DNA of 64,000 nt from positions 62,001 through 126,000 of the forward strand of contig JACPCR010000062.1 in NCBI GenBank assembly GCA_016179685.1, read 5' to 3'. The notes beneath the pieces are model-generated. The model was not told where the DNA came from. It saw only the letters and a program-made list of their open reading frames with translations, and ran no database searches. Of this stretch, positions 7,835 to 16,145 are shown piece after piece (the first letter of the stretch is position 1; the number at the start of each line of letters is the position of its first letter). The position numbers were made by a program, and so were the translations under genes. The DNA is from Planctomycetota bacterium (GTDB lineage: Bacteria; Planctomycetota; PUPC01; JACPCR01).

Positions 7835-10422
7835 CGCCGTTCCTGCCTCCTGCGGATGAGCTTCGCCAGCTCGAAGTCGATCCGCCGGACGACCTCCTCG
7901 TCCACGCGGACGGCGTGGATCTGGATCGCGCCGGGCTGGATGATGATGGACTGGTCGACGGGCCCGCCGGCGGTCGCGGCGGCGAACGCGGGGAGAGCTA
8001 CCGCTTCCCGGGGCACGGTCGGCCTCGGCGTCGCGCGCTCCATCGCGGGGGCCGTGGCCGGGACGATCATCTGGCCTCCCACGGGAAGACCGGCCTCCTG
8101 CGCCTTGCGGGCTCGCTTGATCTCCTCGAGGCTCTCGGGGAGGAAGACGTCCGGGATCTTCGAGATCACCCAGGTGACCTTGTCCCACAGCCAGTCGATG
8201 ACAGAGGTGATGGCGTTCTTCACCGTGGTGAAGACGCCCGTGACCGTGTCCGCGACCGACGTGAAGACGCTGACCAGCGCGTCCCGCAGCGCCGTCCATC
8301 CCAGCTGGATGGCCGCGATCGGCGCGAGGAGAACATCCTTCACCGCGCCCCAGTTGGAGGCGATCCAGTCGATGACCGAGCCGATGATCCCCTTGATCCA
8401 GCCGAAGACGCTCCCGACCGCGGCCTTGATCTTGTCGAAGTGGGCGATCACGAGACCGATGGGGCCGAGCAGGGTGAGGAGCACCTTCTTGATCGTGGTC
8501 CAGTTGGAGGTGACCCACTCGACCACGGACGAGACGGCCGACTTGAGCGCGCCGAAAACGGCGGAGGCGACCGCCTTCACCTTCTCGAAGTGCTTGATGA
8601 TGAGGCCGAAGGGGAAAATGATCGCCAGGAGCCAGTCGGGAGTCTTGCCGAGCAGGTTCTTGAACCAGTCGAAGGCTCCCTTGACGGCGCCGGTCACCGC
8701 GTCCCAGTTCTTGACGAGGAGGACGACGCCGGCGATGAGCGCGGCGACGCCCGCGATGATGAGGCCGATGGGGTTGGCCATCATCGCGGCGTTCCAGATC
8801 CACTGCGCGACGGCAGCCGCCTTGGACGCGGCCGAGCTCGCCCACGTCGCCACGGTCCCGGCAACGACCGCCGCCGCGTGAGCGGCCTTCACCGCGATGT
8901 CCTTCACCGTGGCGGCCGTCCAGGCGACGGCGGCCTTGACCCCGCCCCAGGTGACCAAGACCAGGTTCTTGAGGGCCGCGCCGATGTCCATCGTCATGAG
9001 GGCGTGAATCTTTCCCGCCTGGGCGCTGGCGATGAGCGCTCGGCCCCAGCCGAGGAGAGTGGGGATTCCGCGCGTGACCACGCTCGAGAGCGCCGACATT
9101 CCGGCCCTCGCCATCGGCAGCCACTTGAGCGTGAAGAGCCCGAGCATCCCCGTGACGGTGAGGATGCTTCCGGCCAGGAGACCGAAGACGCCGACGACCG
9201 CGAGTGTCACGCCGATCACCTTGCCCAGGATCGGGTGCGCCTTGGTGAACTCGGTCACGCCCTGAAGGACCTTGGCGAGCCACGCGGCCGCGCCGGAGAG
9301 GGCACCCAGGAACGGCTGTCCGATGCTGATGGCGAGGTTCTTGATCGAGACCCAGAGGACGTTCGACTGCTCGACCAGCGTCTCCATTTTCTGGGCGAAG
9401 GCGAGCTCCATCGCGCCGCCCTTCGTGAGCTCCTGCCGCCAGCCTTCCAAGACGGCGAGGTCCGTGTTGAGGAGGCCGGCGAGCTTGGCGAAGGCTTCCT
9501 CCCCCGCGATGGCCTTGAGGACCGATGCCTTCTGGGCCTCGGTCATCCCCTTCATGCCCTTCTGCATGTCCTTGAGGATGCCGATCATGGGGCGGACCTT
9601 GCCCTGGGAGTCGAAGACCGCGACACCGAGGCGGCGCAGGGCCCGCGCGGCTTCCTCGGAAGGCTTGGCCAGGCGCACAAGCAGGATGCGGAACGCCGTG
9701 CCGGCCTTCGCGCCCTTGACGCCCTTCGAGGCGAAGCCCGCGAGCACCGTAGCCACGTCCTCCAGGGGGATGTTGAGGCCCCCGGCGGCGGAGCCCGCCT
9801 CGCGCATGGACTGCACGAGCTGCGGAACGGTCAAGGTCGAGAGCTTGGAGGCGGTGAAGAATACGTCGGCGACGCGCGCCGCCTCGGTCATGTTGAGCTG
9901 GAACTCGTTGACCGTGTCGGAGAGGACCTCCACCGCGTCGGCCGGGGCGAGCCCCACGGTCTTCGCCATCTTGAGCGCGGTCTCGGAGAGCGCGTCGAAC
10001 TCAGGGGTGAGCGCCGCTGCGCCGGTCGAGAGGACTTGGTAGAAGCCCTCGGCCACGGCGTCGGCGGAGATCCCGAGCTTGGTGGAGAGCCGAAGCGCGG
10101 CCTCGGTCATGCCGCGTTCCATCCGGGCGAAGGCCTCGCCGGTCTCTCCCGTGAGGGTGAGGGCGTTTCGGATCTGTTCCTGGAGCGTGGCGGCGGGCTT
10201 GACCACGGCGAAGAGCGCGCCGGCGGCGGCCGCGCCCATGCTGGTGAGCGCGACGCCCGCGTCGCGGAGCTGGCGGAAGCCCGACTCGAGCTTCGCCACC
10301 TTCTTGTGGGTCTCCTCGGCCTGCTCGCCCAGGCGCTCGATGCCCCCGAGCGCGGCCTTGACGCCCCGCGAGGCCTCGTCCCTGAGACGGAGCACGATCC
10401 CAAGGGCGATGGATTCGGCCAC
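7831..10422 (-). CDS. Tail tape measure protein (TP901 family)
   Basis: 863 residues. The N-terminal 100 residues are helical with an A/G-rich hydrophobic segment near 55-75; the region 90-330 contains the TP901-type tape-measure core (A-L-x-L-T-G-E-T-G near 88; G-F-Y-Q-V-L-S-T-G near 133; A-x-A-G-G-L-x-I-P-L-E-D-V near 211). Several hydrophobic helices follow around 370-560 (for example I-L-G-K-V-I-G-V-T-L-A-V-V-G-V-F-G-L-L) and the C-terminus contains repeated V-x-x-W-x-x-S-N-W-x-x-I/V-K-x-V-L-L segments at about 625-760. It sets tail length and is expelled at infection. The ratio of gene length to tail would predict a moderate tail. Confidence 0.92.
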   Translation of the reverse strand: MAESIALGIVLRLRDEASRGVKAALGGIERLGEQAEETHKKVAKLESGFRQLRDAGVALTSMGAAAAGALFAVVKPAATLQEQIRNALTLTGETGEAFARMERGMTEAALRLSTKLGISADAVAEGFYQVLSTGAAALTPEFDALSETALKMAKTVGLAPADAVEVLSDTVNEFQLNMTEAARVADVFFTASKLSTLTVPQLVQSMREAGSAAGGLNIPLEDVATVLAGFASKGVKGAKAGTAFRILLVRLAKPSEEAARALRRLGVAVFDSQGKVRPMIGILKDMQKGMKGMTEAQKASVLKAIAGEEAFAKLAGLLNTDLAVLEGWRQELTKGGAMELAFAQKMETLVEQSNVLWVSIKNLAISIGQPFLGALSGAAAWLAKVLQGVTEFTKAHPILGKVIGVTLAVVGVFGLLAGSILTVTGMLGLFTLKWLPMARAGMSALSSVVTRGIPTLLGWGRALIASAQAGKIHALMTMDIGAALKNLVLVTWGGVKAAVAWTAATVKDIAVKAAHAAAVVAGTVATWASSAASKAAAVAQWIWNAAMMANPIGLIIAGVAALIAGVVLLVKNWDAVTGAVKGAFDWFKNLLGKTPDWLLAIIFPFGLIIKHFEKVKAVASAVFGALKSAVSSVVEWVTSNWTTIKKVLLTLLGPIGLVIAHFDKIKAAVGSVFGWIKGIIGSVIDWIASNWGAVKDVLLAPIAAIQLGWTALRDALVSVFTSVADTVTGVFTTVKNAITSVIDWLWDKVTWVISKIPDVFLPESLEEIKRARKAQEAGLPVGGQMIVPATAPAMERATPRPTVPREAVALPAFAAATAGGPVDQSIIIQPGAIQIHAVRVDEEVVRRIDFELAKLIRRRQERR

Positions 10423-10659
10423 CTATCGGCTCCTTCCCTTCATGCTCCTGGCGATCTCCTTGTTGATCCGCTTGATCTCCTCCAGCCACGCGGCCCGCTC
10501 CCGGCGCGAGAGGTCCATGCATTCCCTGCGGCTCCAGTGGAAGTGATAAGCAATCGCGGCCACCTCCCGCCGCACCGGTTCCAGGCCCCAGTCGAAGCTC
10601 GGCAGCGCCGGGAGAAGGCCGCACAGGTTCAGGGCGCTCGCGCGGAGCGCCGCCGTCAT
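10423..10659 (-). CDS. DUF6760-like second tail-chaperone cistron (GT-type extension)
   Basis: 78 residues if initiated at the ATG at 10659, which overlaps the TGA of the preceding gene (ATGA). The C-terminal half, with A-I-A-Y-H-F-H-W-S-R-R-E-C-M-D-L and R-R-E-R-A-A-W-L-E-E-I-x-R-I-N, is the short motif protein (DUF6760 type) encoded beside tape-measure genes in contractile tails and injection systems. The frame is also open upstream across the end of the preceding gene and a T-TTT-TTC slippery site, so it is more probably made as the C-terminal part of a -1 frameshift product of 207 residues, like lambda gpGT. There is little Shine-Dalgarno sequence before the ATG. Both routes remain possible. 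Confidence 0.8.
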   Translation of the reverse strand: MTAALRASALNLCGLLPALPSFDWGLEPVRREVAAIAYHFHWSRRECMDLSRRERAAWLEEIKRINKEIARSMKGRSR

Positions 10660-11045
10660 TTCCCGAAAAAATCCGAGATGTCCAGCATCGCCTTGAACTT
10701 CTTCGAGCAGTCCGGGCACTCCACGTCGATCTCCATCTCGGGGCCCGAGTCGATCTCCTTGAGCTTGAGGATCAGGAAGTCGCGGTCGCTCTTGAGCATG
10801 TTGGCCGTGACGCCCGTGTCGACTTGCCGGCCCTCGAGGGTCCCGAGCTTCGTGATCACCCGGGCGAGGAGCGCGGTGAGCATCTTGGCGGGGTTGTTCT
10901 TGAGCGAGGGGTTGAGCATCGCCTCCTGGTCCGCGCCGGTGATCTCTCGGAGGGTGACCTCTTTGTGGACCTGGCCCTTCTCGTCCACGTAGCCCTTGGG
11001 GAGTTCGAAGGTGTACTCCGTCTTGACCGTGTCGTTATTCGCCAT
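10656..11045 (-). CDS. Phage tail assembly chaperone (G-type)
   Basis: 129 residues from ATG 11045 with GGAGGACACGAACC upstream. The sequence (R-E-I-T-G-A-D-Q-E near 33; L-L-x-R-V-I-T-K-L-G near 61; S-D-R-D-F-L-I-L-K-L near 86; C-P-D-C near 110) fits the small chaperones located between tube and tape-measure genes; the D-R-D-F-L and C-x-x-C residues recur in the family of T4-like tail assembly chaperones. Its 3' end carries a canonical slippery heptamer six bases before the stop, which would join it to the overlapping downstream frame. Role: coats the tape measure during tail assembly. Confidence 0.82.
   Translation of the reverse strand: MANNDTVKTEYTFELPKGYVDEKGQVHKEVTLREITGADQEAMLNPSLKNNPAKMLTALLARVITKLGTLEGRQVDTGVTANMLKSDRDFLILKLKEIDSGPEMEIDVECPDCSKKFKAMLDISDFFGK
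10665..10671 (-). promoter_or_regulatory. -1 programmed ribosomal frameshift slippery site
   Basis: Read on the - strand the bases are T TTT TTC in the X-XXY-YYZ register of the upstream frame (GAT TTT TTC GGG AAA TGA). A -1 slip continues as CGG GAA ATG in the overlapping DUF6760-like frame. Stop codon six bases downstream; the two frames overlap as in lambda G/T and many tail chaperones. Seen directly; that slippage occurs is inference. Confidence 0.75.
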
Positions 11046-11061
11046 GGTTCGTGTCCTCCGT

Positions 11062-11520
11062 TTAGCTGAAGGCCGCCGGGCGCACGGTGAGCTGCAGGCC
11101 CTCGTGCTGGAGCTCGACCGACTCCAGGGCGTTCTCCGAGGAGCTCGCGTCGAACTCGGGCGCGGTAAACTTCGACGGCCAAGCGTCGAGCACGAGCCAG
11201 CGCTTCACCTCCTCGCGCGCCTCGTTCTGCTGGATGATCGTGATCGCCTTGCGGTTCCCCTGCGCGCCCTCGCGCTTCACGCGCTGCCGCCACTCCCAGA
11301 TCTCCCCGTCGGCCGTCGAGCCCATCTCCAGCACGATTGGGGCGTAGGAGTTCAGGCCCGCCAGCTTGCGGACCGTCGTGTTGTCCCCGCCCCCGCGGTA
11401 CTCGCGCACCTCGGTCTCTTCCTCGAGCCCGGAGCAGGTCATGAAGCCCGCCCGCCGGATGCCGTCGATCTCGACGAGGAAGTTGTAGCGGGGAAAAGGA
11501 TCGACTCTCGCGTTTGCCAT
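11062..11520 (-). CDS. Phage tail tube protein (gp19/TIGR02241 family)
   Basis: 152 residues, standard for the family. N-terminal D-P-F-P-R-Y-N-F-L-V-E-I-D-G near 7-20, F-M-T-C-S-G-L-E near 26-33, Y-R-G-G-G-D-N near 41-47 and L-E-M-G-S near 64 are the conserved elements of the T4 gp19-like/contractile injection tube proteins. It polymerises inside the sheath encoded immediately upstream (17 bases away). The closest relatives are expected in phages and extracellular injection systems that share the F-x-V-x-I-D-G start. Confidence 0.93.
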   Translation of the reverse strand: MANARVDPFPRYNFLVEIDGIRRAGFMTCSGLEEETEVREYRGGGDNTTVRKLAGLNSYAPIVLEMGSTADGEIWEWRQRVKREGAQGNRKAITIIQQNEAREEVKRWLVLDAWPSKFTAPEFDASSSENALESVELQHEGLQLTVRPAAFS

Positions 11521-11537
11521 GGGCTACGCCTCCTTCC

Positions 11538-13034
11538 TCACACCAGCTCCGTGATCGACCGTCCGCCGTCCCACTGGCCCACGCGGAAGATCACGAACTC
11601 GGCGGTCTCGACGATGTTGACCCCGATCACGGTGACCACCTGGCCGGCCTGCCGGACCTCGGGCGGGTTGGTCTCCTCGTCGCACTTGACAAAGAAGGCC
11701 TCCTCCTCGGTTTTGCCGAAGAGCGCGCCCTCGAGCCACTGCCGGCGCAGGAACCCCGTGGCCGAGCGGATGATCTTGGCCCAGAGGCGCTCGTCGTTCG
11801 GCTCGAAGACGGCCCACTGGGTGCCCTCGGCGATGGACTCCTCCACGAACATCAGGAACCGGCGCTTGTGGACGTACCGGAGGTTCGGGCTCGAGGAGAT
11901 GGTCCGCGCGCCCCAGACGCGGATGCCCCGGCCGGGGAAGGCGCGGATGGCGTTGACCCCAGCGGGGTTCAGGACCTCCTGCTCCCCGTCGGTGACGGGG
12001 TACTCGAGGCCGACCGCGCCGCGCACCACCTCGTTCGCCGGGGCCTTGTGGACGCCGCGCTCGGTGTCGCTCTTGGCGTAGACGCCCGCGACGTAGCCCG
12101 ACGGCGGGATGGTTTTCGGCGCGTCCGTGAGCGGGTCGTTGATCGTGAGCCACGGGTAGTAGAGGAAGCCGTAGGAGCTGTCGAAGCCCTCGCGGAACGC
12201 CTTCACATCCTGCGGGCTCTGGCCCTGCGGCGGGTCCACGATGTAGCCGAGGTCCGCGCGGCCGGCGCAGTAGTCGAGCCCCGCCTGCACGATGGCCACG
12301 CTCGTCTTGCCGGGGATCGCGAGGTTGTTCACGTCATCGACCGTGTCGAAGGCGTGGAGCCCCGTCCGGGCGGCCGCGTCGCCGATGTAGGCCGCGTCCG
12401 TGATGTCGCTCGCGCCGTCCGCGCCCCCGGTGAGCGCCCCGCCGGTCACGACCGCCGGGCGGTTGGCCGGCGGGGCCGTCACGCTCCCCAGGTTCGAGAG
12501 CTGGACGTAGTTCGACCGGCCGTTCACCCGCGTGAGGGCGTAGTTCTTCTTGGCGGGGTCCATCGAGAGGTCATCCCAGCTCTCGACGACCTCGCCGTTC
12601 TCCTTCACGTCGAGCTTGAACTCGCCGGCCGGGTCGGCCGTGCCGTCGGCGACGTCGACCGCGAGCGCGTTGCCCCACTCACCCTCGTTCAGGGCCTGGA
12701 CGAGGAGGGTGTCGGCCGGGGTCGTGCCCTCCCGGTCCTTGAGCGTTACTCTCGCGATGGCCGCTGAAGCCGAGGCCACGCGGGCCACGTAGCAGCGCCG
12801 GCCGCCGTTCAGGAAGAACCCGTTCACGGCGTAAGCCAGGAACGAGTCCCGGCGGTACGAACCGAAGTGCTTCTGGAACTGCGTCCAGTTGGTGATGAGC
12901 CGGGGGCTGTTGAGCGCCCCGCGCGAGGCGATCCCGAGGAAAGCGCCGGTCGTGGTGCCCACGCCCTCGATGGGGAACGCGCCGGCGGGGACCTCTTCCA
13001 CGAAGACGCCGGGCCGCAAGTACTCTTTCGCCAT
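11538..13034 (-). CDS. Contractile tail sheath protein
   Basis: 498 residues. Starts Y-L-R-P-G-V-F-V-E-E-V (5-15), the near-universal start of phage/R-pyocin/eCIS sheath proteins. C-terminal sheath domain shows D-P-L-T-D-A-P (about 319), P-P-S-G-Y-V-A-G-V-Y-A (about 330), A-P-A-N-E-V-V-R-G (about 350), G-I-R-V-W-G-A-R-T (about 388) and Y-V-H-K-R-R-F-L-M-F-V-E-E-S-I (about 403), all hallmarks of the family. ATG with GGAGG upstream. It surrounds the tube and contracts on infection. Confidence 0.96.
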   Translation of the reverse strand: MAKEYLRPGVFVEEVPAGAFPIEGVGTTTGAFLGIASRGALNSPRLITNWTQFQKHFGSYRRDSFLAYAVNGFFLNGGRRCYVARVASASAAIARVTLKDREGTTPADTLLVQALNEGEWGNALAVDVADGTADPAGEFKLDVKENGEVVESWDDLSMDPAKKNYALTRVNGRSNYVQLSNLGSVTAPPANRPAVVTGGALTGGADGASDITDAAYIGDAAARTGLHAFDTVDDVNNLAIPGKTSVAIVQAGLDYCAGRADLGYIVDPPQGQSPQDVKAFREGFDSSYGFLYYPWLTINDPLTDAPKTIPPSGYVAGVYAKSDTERGVHKAPANEVVRGAVGLEYPVTDGEQEVLNPAGVNAIRAFPGRGIRVWGARTISSSPNLRYVHKRRFLMFVEESIAEGTQWAVFEPNDERLWAKIIRSATGFLRRQWLEGALFGKTEEEAFFVKCDEETNPPEVRQAGQVVTVIGVNIVETAEFVIFRVGQWDGGRSITELV

Positions 13035-13053
13035 GTCGCTTTACCTCCTTCGC

Positions 13054-13599
13054 CTATGCGCCGTTCAGGGCCTCGACCTCGAGTCGGTGCTCGCGGGTGA
13101 GCGGCACCAGCTTCTCCACGCCGACCGGCATCCGCGCCTTCACCGTGAAGGTGAGCGCCCGCTCGAACTCGCGCTCCGTGCTCCGGTCCCGGAACGCCAG
13201 GCTCCGGGCGAGGTAGAACCGCCGCCCGCTCGCGCCGGTCAGCACCGGGTGGGCGTCGGCGAACCGCAGGTACTGCCCGAGCAGGAGCCGGTCGTCGCGG
13301 CTGGAGGCCGTGTGCCCGCGCACGGTGTAGAAGAGGTCGTAGGGCTGCTCGGGCAAGGCGACCCTCGCCGTTCCGGCCGCGAGGTCCTTCTCCACCTCGA
13401 ACTCGTTCTCCATCCGGTCGAAGCCGCGTCGCACGTCGATGAGCTGAAGCGTCGTGACCGGAAGCGTGAGCTCGACCAGATCCGGGTCGGGTGTCACCAC
13501 CCGCACGGGGACGGCCTGGCCGTTCAAAGACACGTTGGCCGTGTCCTCGAGGCCCTGCTTCAGGGCCAGCTCAATCTCGGTGAAGACGTTCTCGGGCAT
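13054..13599 (-). CDS. Probable tail completion/terminator protein (Pvc16/DUF4255-like)
   Basis: 181 residues. The order connector, virion morphogenesis protein, this gene, sheath is where tail terminator/completion proteins lie, and the pattern of an N-terminal helix (E-I-E-L-A-L-K-Q-G-L), a beta-rich middle with P-D-P-D-L-V-E-L-T-L-P, then L-Y-D/Y-T-V-R-G-H near 100 and a C-terminal beta strand set resembles the DUF4255 (Pvc16-N-like) terminator group. No catalytic motif. Call is by position and weak pattern; it could instead be an unrelated neck protein. Confidence 0.55.
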   Translation of the reverse strand: MPENVFTEIELALKQGLEDTANVSLNGQAVPVRVVTPDPDLVELTLPVTTLQLIDVRRGFDRMENEFEVEKDLAAGTARVALPEQPYDLFYTVRGHTASSRDDRLLLGQYLRFADAHPVLTGASGRRFYLARSLAFRDRSTEREFERALTFTVKARMPVGVEKLVPLTREHRLEVEALNGA

Positions 13600-13602
13600 C
13601 GC

Positions 13603-14136
13603 CTATCCCTTGCCTCCAAAGGTCTCCTCCACCAGCTCCACCGCGAGCCTCTCGGCGCTCTTGCGCTCCCGGAAGTCGCGGTAGGCCGGCTTCACGAACG
13701 GCCGACCCGGGATGAAGAGCTCGGCCGTCTCCGGCTTCAAGTGGAAGCCCCTTGAATGGAGAAAGGCCCTCATCTGGGGGGTGACGGGGACGCGCGTTCC
13801 GTCCTCGCGCTCGTGGATGGCGGCGATGTTGGTGCCGTCCTCGGCGCGGCGGTTCACCCCCACGAAGACCGCCAGTTCCTCGATGAACCGCAGGCCGACC
13901 GAGCCCAGGAGATCGCCGTCGTCGATGAGAGGCTTGCTCGACCCCTTCTGCTCGATGGTGAAGCCGTGGAGCGGCTTCATGCCCTTGCCGTCGAGGATGC
14001 GGGTGCGGATGTCAGAGGCCAGTTCCTCGCCGGCGCGACGCAGGGCCTTTCGGGCGTTCCGGTGGAGGCGCTGGTCGAAATCCTCCATGATCCCCTTGAG
14101 CTTGTCCCAGTCGCCCTCCCGGCCCTCACTCGCCAT
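13603..14136 (-). CDS. Phage virion morphogenesis protein (gpS/Mu gpG-like, neck/tail completion)
   Basis: 177 residues from the ATG at 14136, which shares one base with the preceding stop (TGATG) and has AAGGAGG upstream; a GTG three bases earlier is too close to the ribosome-binding site. The family elements are visible: an N-terminal helix, G-x-x-L-A-S-D-I-R-T-R-I near 38-49, G-S-S-K-P-L-I-D-D-G-D-L-L-G-S near 66-80 (the L-x-D-T/G-G-x-L-x-x-S motif), I-H-x-E/R near 107 and R-P-F-V/L near 145. Members tune head-tail joining and tail completion. Confidence 0.85.
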   Translation of the reverse strand: MASEGREGDWDKLKGIMEDFDQRLHRNARKALRRAGEELASDIRTRILDGKGMKPLHGFTIEQKGSSKPLIDDGDLLGSVGLRFIEELAVFVGVNRRAEDGTNIAAIHEREDGTRVPVTPQMRAFLHSRGFHLKPETAELFIPGRPFVKPAYRDFRERKSAERLAVELVEETFGGKG

Positions 14137-14543
14137 CACGCCTCCTTCCGCATCGCCACGCGCGTGAGCAGGAACCGCTCCGCGACCTCCGCCCGGGCCT
14201 CTCGGTGGACGACGGTGTAGCGTTCGCCCTGGAAGGTCACGCGCGCGCCGACATCGAGGGCGAGGCCCTTGGCCTCCAACTCGTCGGTCCGCACCGTGAT
14301 CCGGCCGTCGATCTCCACCGCCTCGCCGCCGGGCAGGACCAGGCGCTCCTTCTCGCGTTTGACCCGCGCCCGCACGGGGACTGGGTCGGTGAAGGTCTTC
14401 GTGGAAGCCGGCTCGTCGTAGAGCGGGTCCGCCTGTGTGGAGGCGGCGTCCACCGCCTGCACGAGGACCTCCGTGGAGAGCTCCTCGAAGAACGGGGAGA
14501 GCACGTTGTCCCAGGCCTTGTTCACTTCATCCTTGATGCCCAC
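14136..14543 (-). CDS. Small head-tail connector-region protein
   Basis: 135 residues, beta-rich C-terminal half (V-R-A-R-V-K-R-E, V-L-P-G-G-E-A-V-E-I-D-G-R-I, G-A-R-V-T-F-Q-G-E-R-Y-T-V-V), a pattern shared by head closure/stopper proteins of the SPP1 gp16/FII type. It lies between the gp6-like adaptor and the morphogenesis protein. Stop overlaps the next start by one base. Family assignment by size, fold pattern and position only; no diagnostic motif is visible. Confidence 0.55.
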   Translation of the reverse strand: MGIKDEVNKAWDNVLSPFFEELSTEVLVQAVDAASTQADPLYDEPASTKTFTDPVPVRARVKREKERLVLPGGEAVEIDGRITVRTDELEAKGLALDVGARVTFQGERYTVVHREARAEVAERFLLTRVAMRKEA

Positions 14544-14551
14544 GCGTCACC

Positions 14552-15208
14552 TCACACGGCGATGGGGTGGAGCCACTGCCGGAACCGATTGAGCAGGGCG
14601 TCCACCTTGGGCAGGCCGGTCGTGACCGTCCGACCGGAGCCCGCTTTCAGATCGTTCGGGTATTGGAAGTCCACGGAGATCTCGTCAATGCGCACGCGGC
14701 TGATACCGATGGCGTTGCGGGTGCTCGCGCTCGACCCGGCCGCCACGTCCGCCTCAGCCGGACCCGTCCGCAGGATCTCGATGGCGAGGAGGGTCGCCGC
14801 CTCGTTCACCTCCGGCGGGACGGCTTCGAAGCCGAAGAAGCCGTGGACCTCCACGTTCCGCGCGCCCTTGGGGAAGACCCCGGGGAGGCCCGCGAAGATG
14901 CTCCGCCGCGCGCCGTTCAGCCGGATGTAGCCGGCGTCGGGATAGAGGACGTAGGTCTCCGGCGCAAGGACGAGGCCGTCCACCGAGAGATCCAGGACCT
15001 CGACCACCGGGCGGTCGTCGAGGAAAATGGACTCCGTGCCGTTGCCGTCGACGGGGTAGGTGGCCTCGCGCTTGAGGAAGTCGCGTCCGGCGAAGACGTC
15101 GACCGCGCGCGCCGCCCGGGCGATGGCCTTTTCGACGGCCTCGTCCGGCGCCGCCTCGACCGTGACGCCCCGGTCGCGGATCTCCTGAAGCGTGCAGTAG
15201 GCACTCAT
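14552..15208 (-). CDS. Phage head-tail adaptor (gp6/connector-like)
   Basis: 218 residues. The N-terminus Y-C-T-L-Q-E-I-R-D-R-G (4-14) followed by an acidic A-rich helix, A-A-R-A-V-D-x-F-x-G-R-x-F near 32-44, G-x-G-T-x-x-I-F-L-D-D-R-P near 56-67 and a late A-A-x-L-x-A-I-E-I-L near 138 are what is seen in phage head-tail connector (HK97 gp6-like/YqbG) proteins. It couples the portal to the tail. The first gene of the connector set and translationally coupled to the small upstream gene (ATGA overlap). Confidence 0.75.
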   Translation of the reverse strand: MSAYCTLQEIRDRGVTVEAAPDEAVEKAIARAARAVDVFAGRDFLKREATYPVDGNGTESIFLDDRPVVEVLDLSVDGLVLAPETYVLYPDAGYIRLNGARRSIFAGLPGVFPKGARNVEVHGFFGFEAVPPEVNEAATLLAIEILRTGPAEADVAAGSSASTRNAIGISRVRIDEISVDFQYPNDLKAGSGRTVTTGLPKVDALLNRFRQWLHPIAV

Positions 15209-15432
15209 GCGTCACCGCCCATCTGGTCGTCCCACTGCTTGCCCTGCGCGCGCGCCTGACGGCGAGTGAGCTCGGTCGTGTCCAGGTCGGCCTTGGCCTG
15301 GGCATAGTCCTCGGGACCTCCCGCGAACTCGATGATCGCCCGCGTCCCATCGGGACTCAGACGCCAGTGCGCCCCGGGTTTATCCGCGAACTTCGGAGTG
15401 CCGTCCGTCGCCGTCGTCAGAAAGAGTCCCAT
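15205..15432 (-). CDS. Small hypothetical protein of the head region
   Basis: 75 residues; ATG with a four-base overlap to the following adaptor gene. Sequence has a short beta-like N-terminus and a charged, glutamine-rich C-terminal helix (L-T-R-R-Q-A-R-A-Q-G-K-Q-W-D-D-Q). No family recognised. Six bases separate it from the LamG-type gene upstream. Being sandwiched by tight overlaps, it is likely real; the role is unknown. Confidence 0.6.
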   Translation of the reverse strand: MGLFLTTATDGTPKFADKPGAHWRLSPDGTRAIIEFAGGPEDYAQAKADLDTTELTRRQARAQGKQWDDQMGGDA

Positions 15433-15437
15433 GCTTC

Positions 15438-16145
15438 TTATCCCTGGTTCGGGTCGAGTTCCGCCGGGTCTCGGGCCACGTTCGAGAGGCGGACCTCGTC
15501 CATGTCGCCGCAGAACCAGTTCTGGCCGGGCGGCTTCCAGTAGACTCCCACGAAGAGCGGGTTCGCGTTCGTGTCCACCATCCCTGGCGCGAGGGTCCGC
15601 ACCCGATCCACCGCGCCGTTCACGACAATCGCCAGGCGCGTCCCGTCAAAGAGGAGCGCAAGGTGCTGCCAGCGGTCGGGCGCGAGCTCGGCGCGCGAGA
15701 CGATGCGCTCGGCGCTACCTCCCCTCCAGATCGCCCCGGCCGCGCGCATGGTCGGGCTCTCCACCACGGCCAAGGCGTAGGAGCGCCGCTTGGCGAGGAT
15801 CGTCCCGATTCCGCGACGGTCGTTTCCCGGCTTGACCCACGCCTCCAGCGTCAGGGCGGAGGAGAGCCGCAGGTTCGGCGCGTCGTTCACCCGGACCCGG
15901 TCGTTGATGCCGTCGAAGTGGAGACCTCCAGCGTAGCGTCCCACCGTCCACGAGGCCCCCTGGACCGCGCCATCGTTCCCGTGGGGAGAGACGTCCACCG
16001 CCGTCTCGCCGGCGCCTTCGTTGAGCTTGAAGAGGAGCGCGGTCGCGGCGTCGGACTCATAACCTCCGTCGCTCGGGCGGGGAAAGACTTCCTGCGCCAT
16101 CGCGCGGAACGCACCGGCCGAGAAGAGCGTGAATACGCCAGCCAT
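15438..16145 (-). CDS. LamG/concanavalin-like lectin-fold virion protein
   Basis: 235 residues from ATG at 16145 that shares a base with the preceding stop (TGATG). From about residue 37: A-T-A-L-L-F-K-L-N-E-G-A-G-x-x-x-x-D-x-S-P-H-G-N-D-G, Y-A-G-G-L-H-F-D-G-I-N-D-R-V, L-T-L-E-A-W-V-K-P-G, W-Q-H-L-A-L-L-F-D-G, and a final D-M-D-E-V-R-L-S-N-V-A: the complete LamG (laminin-G-like, jellyroll) pattern ending in the D-E-V-R-x-x-N/S-x-A-R motif. Such domains bind carbohydrates. In a phage head/neck cluster it is probably a capsid decoration or accessory adhesion domain (inference). Confidence 0.82.
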   Translation of the reverse strand: MAGVFTLFSAGAFRAMAQEVFPRPSDGGYESDAATALLFKLNEGAGETAVDVSPHGNDGAVQGASWTVGRYAGGLHFDGINDRVRVNDAPNLRLSSALTLEAWVKPGNDRRGIGTILAKRRSYALAVVESPTMRAAGAIWRGGSAERIVSRAELAPDRWQHLALLFDGTRLAIVVNGAVDRVRTLAPGMVDTNANPLFVGVYWKPPGQNWFCGDMDEVRLSNVARDPAELDPNQG

